Source: Geminicoccaceae bacterium (GTDB lineage Bacteria > Pseudomonadota > Alphaproteobacteria > Geminicoccales > Geminicoccaceae). Taken from it: a stretch of 64,000 bases of DNA. The stretch spans positions 1 through 64,000 of the forward strand of contig JANQNY010000078.1 in the NCBI GenBank assembly GCA_028279345.1, read 5' to 3'. Below the pieces are notes generated by a model that worked only from the letters and a program-made list of their open reading frames with translations, searched no databases and had not been told where the DNA came from. The translations under genes were made by a program, and so were the position numbers. Numbering within the stretch: the first letter of the stretch is position 1; the number at the start of each line of letters is the position of its first letter. Of the stretch, positions 57,027 to 64,000 are shown in pieces.

Positions 57027-57962
57027 ATGCAGATTGCCGAGCTCCGTCGAGCTGCGCGCGACATGGTGCGGTCGTTCGGCTTCATGCAGCGCACGCTCGC
57101 CGGCACCGATCTTCATGCTTCTGCCGTGCATGCGCTCATCGACATCGGTCGGGCTGGTGCCTTGCAGGCGAACGCTTTGGCGCGTGCGCTTCGGCTCGAC
57201 AAGTCGACGGTGAGCCGGCTCATTCGCAGCCTCACGAAGCAAAGCCTCATCTGCGCGGAACGCGATGACCAGGATGCCCGTCGCCAAGTGCTCCGGCTGA
57301 CGCCCAGAGGTGCTGCCGTGCTGACGACCATCGACCGCCACGCGGACGCGCAAATCGCTGCGGCACTGGCCAGGCTCGACGCGGCCGATCGGGAAGCCGT
57401 CATCCCCGGGGTTACGCGGTTCGCCGAGGCCCTGTCAGAAGCTGGTCCCATGGCAACGGCCGAACCGACGCTCCATTCGGGGCCCCTCCCGGGACTTGCT
57501 GGCCGCATCGTCGACCTGCACGCCACCTATTACAACCGCGAGGCCGATCTCGGGGCGGCGTTCGAGGCCGTCGTCGCCAAAGGCCTCGCCGACTTTCTCC
57601 CGCGGGCGTGCGGCGAGCGGAACGGCATCTGGCACGCCCAGCTCGAGGGACGCTTCGCAGGTTCGATCGCCATCGACGGTGAGGATCTGGGCGGCAATGT
57701 TGCGCATCTGCGCTGGTTCATCGTGGCTGACGACGCGCGCGGCCGGGGGCTGGGCGGCGCGCTGCTCGACCGGGCGCTCGCGTTTGTCGACGCGCGGGCG
57801 TTCGACGCGGCGCGGCTCTGGACCTTTGAGGGCTTGGACGCCGCCCGGCGGCTCTACGAGGCGCGCGGCTTTGTGCTCGAGGAGGCCTATCCGGGCGAAC
57901 AGTGGGGTCAGCCCCTGACCGAGCAGCGCTTTGTCCGGTCACGGCCGGTCACGGCCGGCTGA
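57027..57962 (+). CDS. MarR-family regulator fused to a GNAT acetyltransferase
   Basis: The 311-residue protein has an N-terminal winged helix (SAVHALIDIGRAGALQANALARALRLDKSTVSRLIRSLTKQSL, wing with DQDARRQVLRLTPRG) and a C-terminal GNAT domain from about residue 160 with LRWFIVADDARGRGLGGALLDRAL and a final ARRLYEARGFVLEE. This fused architecture is widespread and little studied. ATG at 57027 fits the family N terminus; ATG at 57000 is the alternative. It probably represses its own promoter through the adjacent palindrome. Confidence 0.9.
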   Translation: MQIAELRRAARDMVRSFGFMQRTLAGTDLHASAVHALIDIGRAGALQANALARALRLDKSTVSRLIRSLTKQSLICAERDDQDARRQVLRLTPRGAAVLTTIDRHADAQIAAALARLDAADREAVIPGVTRFAEALSEAGPMATAEPTLHSGPLPGLAGRIVDLHATYYNREADLGAAFEAVVAKGLADFLPRACGERNGIWHAQLEGRFAGSIAIDGEDLGGNVAHLRWFIVADDARGRGLGGALLDRALAFVDARAFDAARLWTFEGLDAARRLYEARGFVLEEAYPGEQWGQPLTEQRFVRSRPVTAG

Positions 57963-58055
57963 CGCGAGCGTCTCGCTGGTTGCGCCGTCATCCACGCGCG
58001 TGGTTGATGCCCCATCCCGCCGGCGACCGTCCGCTGGCCATCACCCGAAAGCACC

Positions 58056-59198
58056 ATGGCCATGACGTCCTTGTTCACGCCGCTCCAGTTGCGTGGCGTG
58101 ACGCTGAAAAACCGCATCGTCGTTTCACCGATGAGCCAGTACCGGGCGAAGGAGGGCGTCGCCGACGACTGGCATCTCGTGCATCTCGGGCGCTTCGCGC
58201 TGGGTGGCGCCGGCTTGGTCTTCGCTGAGGCGACGGCCGTCGAGGCGCGTGGCCGGCGGACGCATGGGGATTTGGGGTTGTGGAGCGACGCCCAAGTGGA
58301 GCCCTTGGCCAGGGTCGTGCGCTTTCTCGAGGCCGAAGGCGCCGTTGCGGGCATTCAGCTCGGCCATGCGGGACGAAAGGCATCCGAGCGGCGACCCTGG
58401 CACGGCGAAACGCCCGTCGACGCGACCGACGCGGAGGAGCGGGGTGAAGCGCCGTGGCCGGCCATCGCGCCGTCGCCATTGGCCTATGCCGACGGCTGGC
58501 CCGAACCGCAGGCGATGACCGATGATGACGTCGCCCAGGTGATCGACGCGTTCGAAGCCGCCGCCGGGCGTGCGGCCGCGGCCGGCTTTCGGGTACTCGA
58601 GATCTACGCCGCCCACGGCTTTCTGATCCATCAGTTCCTGTCGCCGCTGGCCAACCTGCGCACCGATCGTTGGGGCGGAGATGGTGCGGGTCGCCGCCGC
58701 TTCGCGGTCGAGGTCGCGCGTGCCGTGCGCCGGGCCTGGCCCGAGCGCTTGCCGCTGAGCTTCCGTCTGTCGGCAACGGACTGGGTCGAAGGCGGTCTGG
58801 AGGTCGACGACACGGTCGCCGTGGCGCGCGCGCTCGCGGCTGAGGGCGTCGATCTGATCGACGTGTCCTCGGGTGGGATCGGCGGCCGCGAACGGCCGCA
58901 ACGGATGGCGCTCGCGCAGGGCTTTCAGGTGCCGTTTGCCGAGACGGTGCGGCGCGAGGCAGCGATCGCGACCATCGCCGTCGGTCTCTTGTGGGACGTC
59001 GAGGCGTGTGACGCGATCGTGCGGGACGGCCGCGCGGACCTCGTGGCTCTCGCGCGCGAGGTGCTCGACGATTCGAATTGGCCCCTGCACGCGGCTCGGC
59101 ACCTTGGAGCCGACACGGAGCACGCGCACTGGCCGGTCGAAGCCGGATGGTGGCTGATGAAGCGCCAGCGCCTGCTCGACCGCCTGGGCCTGCGGTGA
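58056..59198 (+). CDS. Old Yellow Enzyme-type NADH:flavin oxidoreductase (YqjM/XenA-like)
   Basis: A 380-residue FMN barrel enzyme that in relatives reduces activated alkenes and nitro esters. It has LFTPLQLRGVTLKNRIVVSPMSQY, GIQLGHAGRKAS, GFRVLEIYAAHGFLIHQFLSPLANLRTDRWGG, and DLIDVSSGGIGGRE. Two positions differ from YqjM: the redox-tuning cysteine of PMCMY is serine here, and the first histidine of the HAAH ligand-binding motif is tyrosine (YAAH). The barrel is otherwise intact. ATG at 58056 or 58062 both fit. Confidence 0.92.
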   Translation: MAMTSLFTPLQLRGVTLKNRIVVSPMSQYRAKEGVADDWHLVHLGRFALGGAGLVFAEATAVEARGRRTHGDLGLWSDAQVEPLARVVRFLEAEGAVAGIQLGHAGRKASERRPWHGETPVDATDAEERGEAPWPAIAPSPLAYADGWPEPQAMTDDDVAQVIDAFEAAAGRAAAAGFRVLEIYAAHGFLIHQFLSPLANLRTDRWGGDGAGRRRFAVEVARAVRRAWPERLPLSFRLSATDWVEGGLEVDDTVAVARALAAEGVDLIDVSSGGIGGRERPQRMALAQGFQVPFAETVRREAAIATIAVGLLWDVEACDAIVRDGRADLVALAREVLDDSNWPLHAARHLGADTEHAHWPVEAGWWLMKRQRLLDRLGLR

Positions 59199-59353
59199 CC
59201 GTTCTACGTGGCCATGTCGCGCATGGTGGGTCGACGTCGCGCCCACTATCCGTCAAGTCTTGCGAGACGCATCCTTCTGTGCCGAGGTCGATCCAGCCCA
59301 AGGGTCGAGTGGACCACGCGCCGAAGAGGAAGCTCAAGGACTGGAGGTCTCCG

Positions 59354-59719
59354 ATGTTGAAGATCACCTCAGATGAGAATCGGCAAATCGTCACAGTCGA
59401 ACCGGATGGCGCGCTTGAAGCATCTGATTTTCAGCGCCTCGACGACGTCGTCGATCCGATCATAGCAACGAAGGGCGGCTTAAGCGGCCTGCTGATCCAT
59501 GCGAAACAGTTTCCCGGCTGGCAGTCTTTTTCAGATTTTCTCGCCCACACACGCTTCCTCCGAGATCATCTCACCAAGGTCAGCAAGGTGGCATTGGTAA
59601 CTGACAGCCCTGCGGCTGAATTGGCGCAGGTAGTGAGTAGATTCGTCTCAACAGATGTGCGTCATTTCCACTACGACAAACTAGACGACGCAGTTGCGTG
59701 GCTTGAGGCGAGGGCATAA
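59354..59719 (+). CDS. STAS/SpoIIAA-like domain protein
   Basis: The 121-residue protein resembles the SpoIIAA-like (DUF3478) group: an opening strand pair with IVTVEPDGALEASDFQRL, a DPIIATKGGLSGLLIHAKQFPGWQSFSDFLAHTRFLRDH middle, and VSKVALVTDSPAAELAQVVSRFV near the end. Function in this group is unknown; membrane or lipid association has been suggested for relatives. The ATG follows GGAGG. Its G+C content is visibly below that of its neighbours. Confidence 0.82.
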   Translation: MLKITSDENRQIVTVEPDGALEASDFQRLDDVVDPIIATKGGLSGLLIHAKQFPGWQSFSDFLAHTRFLRDHLTKVSKVALVTDSPAAELAQVVSRFVSTDVRHFHYDKLDDAVAWLEARA

Positions 59720-59777
59720 CCGACGAGCGCTACAACATGTAGCTGATCGGAGAGGTCGGGCGCCTGCAAGGAGTTGA

Positions 59778-59879
59778 TTACGTCGCGTGGCGTCGGCACA
59801 GGTCGTCGACCTTCGCCCCCGCCTCGTTCTCCTTCAGGATCGCGATCACCTGCTCGTCGCTGAACGGGCTGCGCTTCAT
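59778..59879 (-). pseudogene. Remnant of an IS3-family transposase OrfA
   Basis: Thirty-three codons read MKRSPFSDEQVIAILKENEAG then KVDDLCRRHAT before a stop. This is the N terminus of the helix-turn-helix OrfA of IS3-family elements, cut off just before the second half of the motif. A GGAGGAAG ribosome-binding site still stands before the ATG. No OrfB or second inverted repeat is nearby. Confidence 0.8.
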
Positions 59880-60049
59880 CGGTCTTCCTCCTTCATCGAT
59901 CGAAAGGTGGAAAACTCCAGCCCGCATTGGCCCGGATTGCCGGGGAAAGGTAAGGAGAAGTCGTGATTTGGTGCCGCCGGCTGCCGGAAGCCAGGGCTTT
60001 TCACGATCGTAGCCAGCGGCCCAGGACGAGCGCAACCAGACAAGAGCCA
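59880..60049. other. Non-coding flank of the IS remnant
   Basis: Together with the remnant, 59720-60049 holds no intact gene. The part next to the remnant (59880-59970) probably derives from the insertion sequence's left end, since it includes the leader upstream of the transposase start. I could not define an inverted repeat or target duplication. Confidence 0.4.
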
Positions 60050-60913
60050 TCAGCCGAAGCGCCCGCTCCACGCTGCCATGAGGCACCGGGCCGTCGTCCA
60101 TGGAGGCCGCTCGGTGAGGCGGCCGTCGAAGACGTCGAACTCGCGGGCATCAAGTCGGGCGAGATCCTGGCGAGCGAGTACCGCGGGGACGAACGCCGCG
60201 GCGAGTCTGCGCGGCTGGCGCTTGCCAACGGCCCCCAACAACGCGCGAGCGCGCTCCACGAGTTCTGCAACCACCGGACGCAGGGCGGCGGCGTCCGGAT
60301 TGGACCGCAGCGCCTCGGCGCTCGTGCCGTGGGCAGCCAGGAGGTCCTTCGGCAAGAGCGGCTGGGCGCGTCGCAGCACAAAGGGGACCGCCCGAACGAT
60401 GCCCAGGATGCCGTAGGCTGTGCCGACGTTCAGGGCCGCCGTGGCGGCGGCCTCGTCGGCGCCCACCAACGTCGCGGCGGCGCGATTGAGCGCACCGGCC
60501 GTCGCCCGGGCGTGCCCCTCGACATCCTCGGCGCGCCTGAGCGGCGTCGCGTCGAGCTCGCGCTCACGCGCATCGACGAGCGCCAGCAGCACCACCGGAG
60601 TGAGCCGCTCGGCGAGCCCTACCGAGGCCATCGATGCCAGTGTCGGGGACGCGGGGGGCTGGTCGTTGCCGAGCGTGCTGAGCATGTCCCGCCACCATTG
60701 CAGGCGGATGAGCCCGGCCACCGGCTCGCCCGCATGATCGGCGATGCGCGCGAGCTCGAGGTTGAAGTGGAAGAGTGCCAGCAAAGCCGGCCGATCCGCG
60801 GACGCCGCCAGCAGCACCTGGAGATACCGGTCATGGTCGGCGGTTCGCAGCGCGTCGAGCGTGTCGCTGTCCGCGGAACCTTCCGAACGATTGCGACGTT
60901 CGTTTGACATCAT
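60050..60913 (-). CDS. Squalene/phytoene synthase family protein (NDUFAF6-like)
   Basis: A 287-residue all-helical protein of the head-to-head prenyl synthase fold. DHDRYLQVLLAASADRPALLALFHFNLELARI, RLQWWRDML near residue 72 and YGILGIVRAVPF near 170 are typical. The second aspartate-rich motif is not evident, which fits the alphaproteobacterial relatives of the mitochondrial complex I assembly factor NDUFAF6 rather than a true carotenoid enzyme. It is divergent from sodB with only 56 bases between starts. The start is one of two adjacent ATGs. Confidence 0.85.
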   Translation of the reverse strand: MMSNERRNRSEGSADSDTLDALRTADHDRYLQVLLAASADRPALLALFHFNLELARIADHAGEPVAGLIRLQWWRDMLSTLGNDQPPASPTLASMASVGLAERLTPVVLLALVDARERELDATPLRRAEDVEGHARATAGALNRAAATLVGADEAAATAALNVGTAYGILGIVRAVPFVLRRAQPLLPKDLLAAHGTSAEALRSNPDAAALRPVVAELVERARALLGAVGKRQPRRLAAAFVPAVLARQDLARLDAREFDVFDGRLTERPPWTTARCLMAAWSGRFG

Positions 60914-60969
60914 GAGGGGCGCGCGTATGTGTCCCGGTGTCCCGCAGACGTTCCGCTTCCGGAGGACAC

Positions 60970-61557
60970 ATGGCTTTCGAACTTCCGCCGCTGCCTTACG
61001 CCCACGACGCCCTCGAGCCCTATATGGGCCGGGAGACACTGGAGCTGCATCATGGCAAGCATCACAACACCTATGTGGTGAACCTCAACAATCTCGTCGA
61101 CGGCGCCGGTCTCGCCGGCAAAGGTCTCGACGAGGTGGTGGTCGAAGGCTTCAAGGCCGGCAATGCCGGCATCATCAACAATGCCGGCCAGCACTGGAAC
61201 CACAACCTGTTCTGGCGGATCATGAAGAAGGACGCGGGTGGCCCGCAGGGCGAGCTCAAGCGTCGGATCGATCAGGACTTCGGGTCGCTGGAGCAGATGA
61301 AGGAGACCTTCAAGGCCGCCGCGACGGGCCAGTTCGGCTCGGGTTGGGCCTGGCTCGTCGTCGATGGCGACAAGCTCGACGTGATGAAGACGCCCAACGG
61401 CGAGAACCCACTCATGCACGGCAAGAAGGCCCTGATGGGCATCGACGTCTGGGAGCACGCCTATTACCTCGACTACCGCAATCGGCGTCCCGACTACGTC
61501 CAGGCGTGGCTCGACCACCTCGTGAACTGGGACGAGGTCGAAGCCGGTCTGAGCTGA
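60970..61557 (+). CDS. sodB: Superoxide dismutase (Fe type)
   Basis: The 195-residue enzyme has all metal ligands: His27 (ELHHGKHH), His75 (AGQHWNHNLFW), Asp159 and His163 (GIDVWEHAYYLDY). Gln74 in AGQH, rather than a glutamine near residue 146, points to the iron form. GGAGG lies five bases before the ATG. There is no signal peptide, so it is cytoplasmic. A strong hairpin terminator follows. Confidence 0.96.
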   Translation: MAFELPPLPYAHDALEPYMGRETLELHHGKHHNTYVVNLNNLVDGAGLAGKGLDEVVVEGFKAGNAGIINNAGQHWNHNLFWRIMKKDAGGPQGELKRRIDQDFGSLEQMKETFKAAATGQFGSGWAWLVVDGDKLDVMKTPNGENPLMHGKKALMGIDVWEHAYYLDYRNRRPDYVQAWLDHLVNWDEVEAGLS

Positions 61558-61598
61558 GGCCTTCGACCGATGGGGCGAAGCCTGCGCTCGAGAGACGC

Positions 61599-61626
61599 AC
61601 GGCGCCGCGGTTAGCCGCGGCGCCGT
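61599..61626 (+). terminator. Hairpin terminator after sodB
   Basis: ACGGCGCCGCGG and CCGCGGCGCCGT form a perfect 12-base stem around a TTAG loop, 41 bases after the sodB stop. The tail CTTCGT contains few T residues, so termination may rely on the stem itself. Confidence 0.85.
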
Positions 61627-61822
61627 CTTCGTGCGAGCGATAAGGGCCGGGCGTCGTTCAGCCAGATAGCAGGCACTCGGCTGCCGAAACGTCGGCCCCG
61701 CCTCATTTGCTCACGCAACGTTAGGTCGAGTTCGAAGCGTCGCATAAACGGGGGCTTTTCGCTGCCGGGGTGCGCCGGTAACGACAGGGCAAGGAATGTC
61801 TGCTCCGAGGTGAACCCGCCGC

Positions 61823-64000
61823 ATGCGCGGAGACATCATCGACACGCGGGAGGATCCGTTCTCAGGTGCGCGCGAACGGCGGCGACGCTTTGCGCAGCTT
61901 GCTTTCCCCTTCCTCACCGCCCTGCTGCTCGTGGCGGCGATCGCGGCCATCACCCTCTACACCGCGCACATCAACCGCCGCGATGCGCTCGAGCTCACAG
62001 ATCAGATGGTTCATGCGCTGCAACGTTCCGTGCGCGCGGAGGTTGCCGCCTATCTGGCGCCGACCAAAGCGGCGGTGACGCTGCTCGCCGAGGTGGCGGC
62101 CGAGAGCGGTGTTAGTGGTCGCGGCGACAATGATCGCCTGCTGGAACGTGCGATGCGGCAGGCGCTTCGCCAGACCCCGCCGCTCGCCGCGGTCTTCGTC
62201 GGCGACACGGAGGGCGACTTCGTGATGGTCCAGCGGGCCGATGCCGGGGTGGTGACCAAGCTCATCGCCGCGAGTGGCGGTCCACGCGAGGTGCGCTGGG
62301 TGGAACGAGCCGGTGGCGTCGTCGTGGCCGAGCGGGAAGAGCAGGGGGACACCTTCGATCCGGCGACGCGGCCTTGGTTCGCCGATGCGGTCGCGAGCGA
62401 CGACGTTGCCTTTAGCCATGTCTATCGCTTCTTCACGAGCCAGCGGCTCGGCGTGACCGTGTCCGTCCAGGTGGAGACGGAAGGCGAGCTGCCGCCGACC
62501 GTTGCTGGCGCCGATCTGGAGCTTGACGAGATCGGCCGGTTTCTGGACGCGCTCGCATTGGGCGCGGGCAGCCGCGCCGGTGTGGTCGGTGGGGACGGAA
62601 CGCTGGTTGCTGTGCGCGGCGGCGACGCGCAGGTCGACGACGTGCCGACGATCGACGGCCACGGCGACCGCGTGCTCGCCGAGGCGTTCGAGCGCTTTCG
62701 GATCAACCGCGCTTCGGCGGGCTTCGTCTACATCGACGGCCGGCCCTACGTCGCCGCCATCGCGCCGCTGGCCGATCTCGTGCGTCGGGACTGGTGGCTC
62801 TTCCTGCTCGTGCCGGAGGAGAGCGCCATCGGCTTCGTCGCAGACAACACGCGAACCTCACTTGCCCTCTCGTCCGTGGTCGTGCTGCTGGCGATGAGCG
62901 TCGCCGCACTGCTCACCCTGCAGGGCCTACAGTCCGACGCTCGCGCGCAGCGGGCCTCACGCTCCGAGAGGGCCGTCCGTGATCAGCAGGACACGCTCGA
63001 AGCCCTGGCGGCGCTCGAAGGCTTGGTCGATCCTGCCGACGAGGTGAGCCTGCGCCGCTTCGCGACCGTCGCGGCGGATGCCGCGGAAGCTCGGCGCGTG
63101 GCGATCTGGTGGCTGAGTGCCGCCGGCGACCGGCTCGTCAGCGTCGAGACCTATGATCGCGAGGCGCACGGCCACACGGCGGCAGCGACGCTGCCGCGGG
63201 AGCATCTCGGGGCGGCCTGGGAGGCGCTCACATCCAGTGCCGGTCTCAGGGTTTCCGCCGATGATCACGGCGACACCGCGTCCCACATTCGACAGATTTA
63301 CCTCCGCGGTGTCGGCTCCGAGCATCTGGACGTGGTGCCGATCACGAGAGGCGGGCGCGTGCTCGGCTCGCTCTGGTTCGAGGACGCGAACCCCGAGGCG
63401 GCGGTCATCGGCCACCCGAGCCTCGTGCATGTGATGGCGCGGATGATTGCGCCCCGTCTCGAACGAATGCGGCAAGCGGACCGTGGGGGCAGTGTCGACG
63501 CCACCGCACCGGAGCCATTGCTGCCAACGGCTGCGGGGCCGACCACCGTTGCCGCGGGTGCTGCGCGACGCACCTTCATCGCCGTGGAGCGCGACCGCGC
63601 ATTGTTGCGCAGATTGCGCGAGCACGGCGGCACGGATGCCATGCTGGCGACGCTCCATCCGCGTGTCGCCGTGCTGCATCTCGACCTCGGCGACGCCCTC
63701 GCGCTGGCCGGAGAGGGGCCTGCCGATGCGGCGGCCGACCAGCGTCCGGCCTTGGCGACGCTCGCCGCGGAGATCAGCGCAGCCGCCGAGCAGCGAGAGA
63801 TCGCGTATCTGAAGCTCCTGGGCAGTGTCATCGTGGCCGCCGACGGCTTCGAGGGTGGCCCTGACGGCGATGTGCGCGCGGCCACGATGGCCGACTTTGC
63901 GTTGGCGGTGCAGCCCGCCTGCCGCACGGCCGAACGGCATTCGGGGCGCCGCACGGCCTTTCGCATGGGTCTCGACATCGGTGCGGCGTTCGGCGCATCG
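61823..64000 (+). CDS. Membrane sensor with cache, GAF and degenerate nucleotidyl-cyclase domains (partial)
   Basis: The frame is open for 726 codons and leaves the window unfinished. It has a first transmembrane helix near residues 30-50 (LAFPFLTALLLVAAIAAITLY), a periplasmic cache-like domain with FVGDTEGDFVMVQR and RPWFADAVASDD, a second helix near 350 (SLALSSVVVLLAMSVAALL), a GAF-like domain (FATVAADAAEARRVAIWWL), and a class III cyclase-like region (VAVLHLDLGDAL; YLKLLGSVIVAADGF). The second metal aspartate of the usual GD motif is serine here. AGGTGA precedes the ATG. It is probably a signal-transducing membrane protein. Confidence 0.85.
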   Translation, partial: MRGDIIDTREDPFSGARERRRRFAQLAFPFLTALLLVAAIAAITLYTAHINRRDALELTDQMVHALQRSVRAEVAAYLAPTKAAVTLLAEVAAESGVSGRGDNDRLLERAMRQALRQTPPLAAVFVGDTEGDFVMVQRADAGVVTKLIAASGGPREVRWVERAGGVVVAEREEQGDTFDPATRPWFADAVASDDVAFSHVYRFFTSQRLGVTVSVQVETEGELPPTVAGADLELDEIGRFLDALALGAGSRAGVVGGDGTLVAVRGGDAQVDDVPTIDGHGDRVLAEAFERFRINRASAGFVYIDGRPYVAAIAPLADLVRRDWWLFLLVPEESAIGFVADNTRTSLALSSVVVLLAMSVAALLTLQGLQSDARAQRASRSERAVRDQQDTLEALAALEGLVDPADEVSLRRFATVAADAAEARRVAIWWLSAAGDRLVSVETYDREAHGHTAAATLPREHLGAAWEALTSSAGLRVSADDHGDTASHIRQIYLRGVGSEHLDVVPITRGGRVLGSLWFEDANPEAAVIGHPSLVHVMARMIAPRLERMRQADRGGSVDATAPEPLLPTAAGPTTVAAGAARRTFIAVERDRALLRRLREHGGTDAMLATLHPRVAVLHLDLGDALALAGEGPADAAADQRPALATLAAEISAAAEQREIAYLKLLGSVIVAADGFEGGPDGDVRAATMADFALAVQPACRTAERHSGRRTAFRMGLDIGAAFGAS

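Noticed and set aside
56522-57268. 248-codon frame across the gap before the MarR-GNAT gene
   Set aside because: Arg/Ser/His-rich, runs through the palindrome and into the MarR gene in a wrong phase, no ribosome-binding site.

Overview
The window is high-GC DNA (roughly two-thirds G+C by eye) with tightly packed genes, many ATGA/GTGA stop-start overlaps and frequent GTG/TTG starts. The gene set (aerobic-type cobalamin synthesis, SoxBDAG sarcosine oxidase, NAD-dependent molybdenum formate dehydrogenase, TRAP and DMT transporters, GbdR-type regulator) points to a metabolically versatile alphaproteobacterium, probably near the Rhodospirillales. That placement is inferred from gene content and style, not from a marker gene.

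Layout. 1-3.2 kb: tRNA-Ala(CGC), a fused two-domain iron-type ABC permease, an RraA-like protein and an AT-richer SnoaL-like protein. 3.4-18.1 kb: a nearly complete late cobalamin pathway (cobS, cobT, cobB, cobK, cobM, a cbiG-cobJ fusion, cobI, cobL, cobH, cobD, cobQ) interrupted by a cupin, a GFA-family protein, an orphan TRAP binding protein, an ABM-family monooxygenase-like protein and a GNAT acetyltransferase. 18.3-32.1 kb: a mixed accessory stretch with two amidohydrolases, two nitroreductases, EttA followed by an AT-rich lipoprotein insert and a duplicated ettA tail, three GNAT or hydrolase genes including a fluoroacetate-dehalogenase-like enzyme with an EamA transporter, endonuclease III, and a divergent MFS exporter/XRE regulator pair.

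32.1-51.9 kb is the most coherent block. A GbdR-like regulator and soxBDAG read leftward; reading rightward are a DmdA/GcvT-family demethylase, a MetF-like reductase, formate-THF ligase, a PhyH-like 2-oxoglutarate dioxygenase, a dimethylglycine-dehydrogenase-like FAD/THF enzyme, and fdsGBA-fdhD. Together these can strip methyl groups from methylated compounds, load them on tetrahydrofolate, release formate and oxidise it to CO2 with NADH formation. The starting substrate of the demethylase and dioxygenase is not evident, and this is the best candidate for an undescribed pathway.

51.9-64 kb: a truncated haemoglobin paired with an adenylate cyclase, an aromatic amino-acid decarboxylase family enzyme, 1-Cys peroxiredoxin, a DinB protein whose tail collides with a small VPLPA-CTERM-like gene, a MarR-GNAT fusion with a palindrome at its start, an Old Yellow Enzyme, a STAS-like protein, an IS3 transposase remnant, a squalene/phytoene-synthase-like protein divergent from sodB with a clear terminator, and an unfinished cache-GAF-cyclase protein running off the right edge. 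No rRNA, CRISPR array, prophage or complete insertion sequence was seen.
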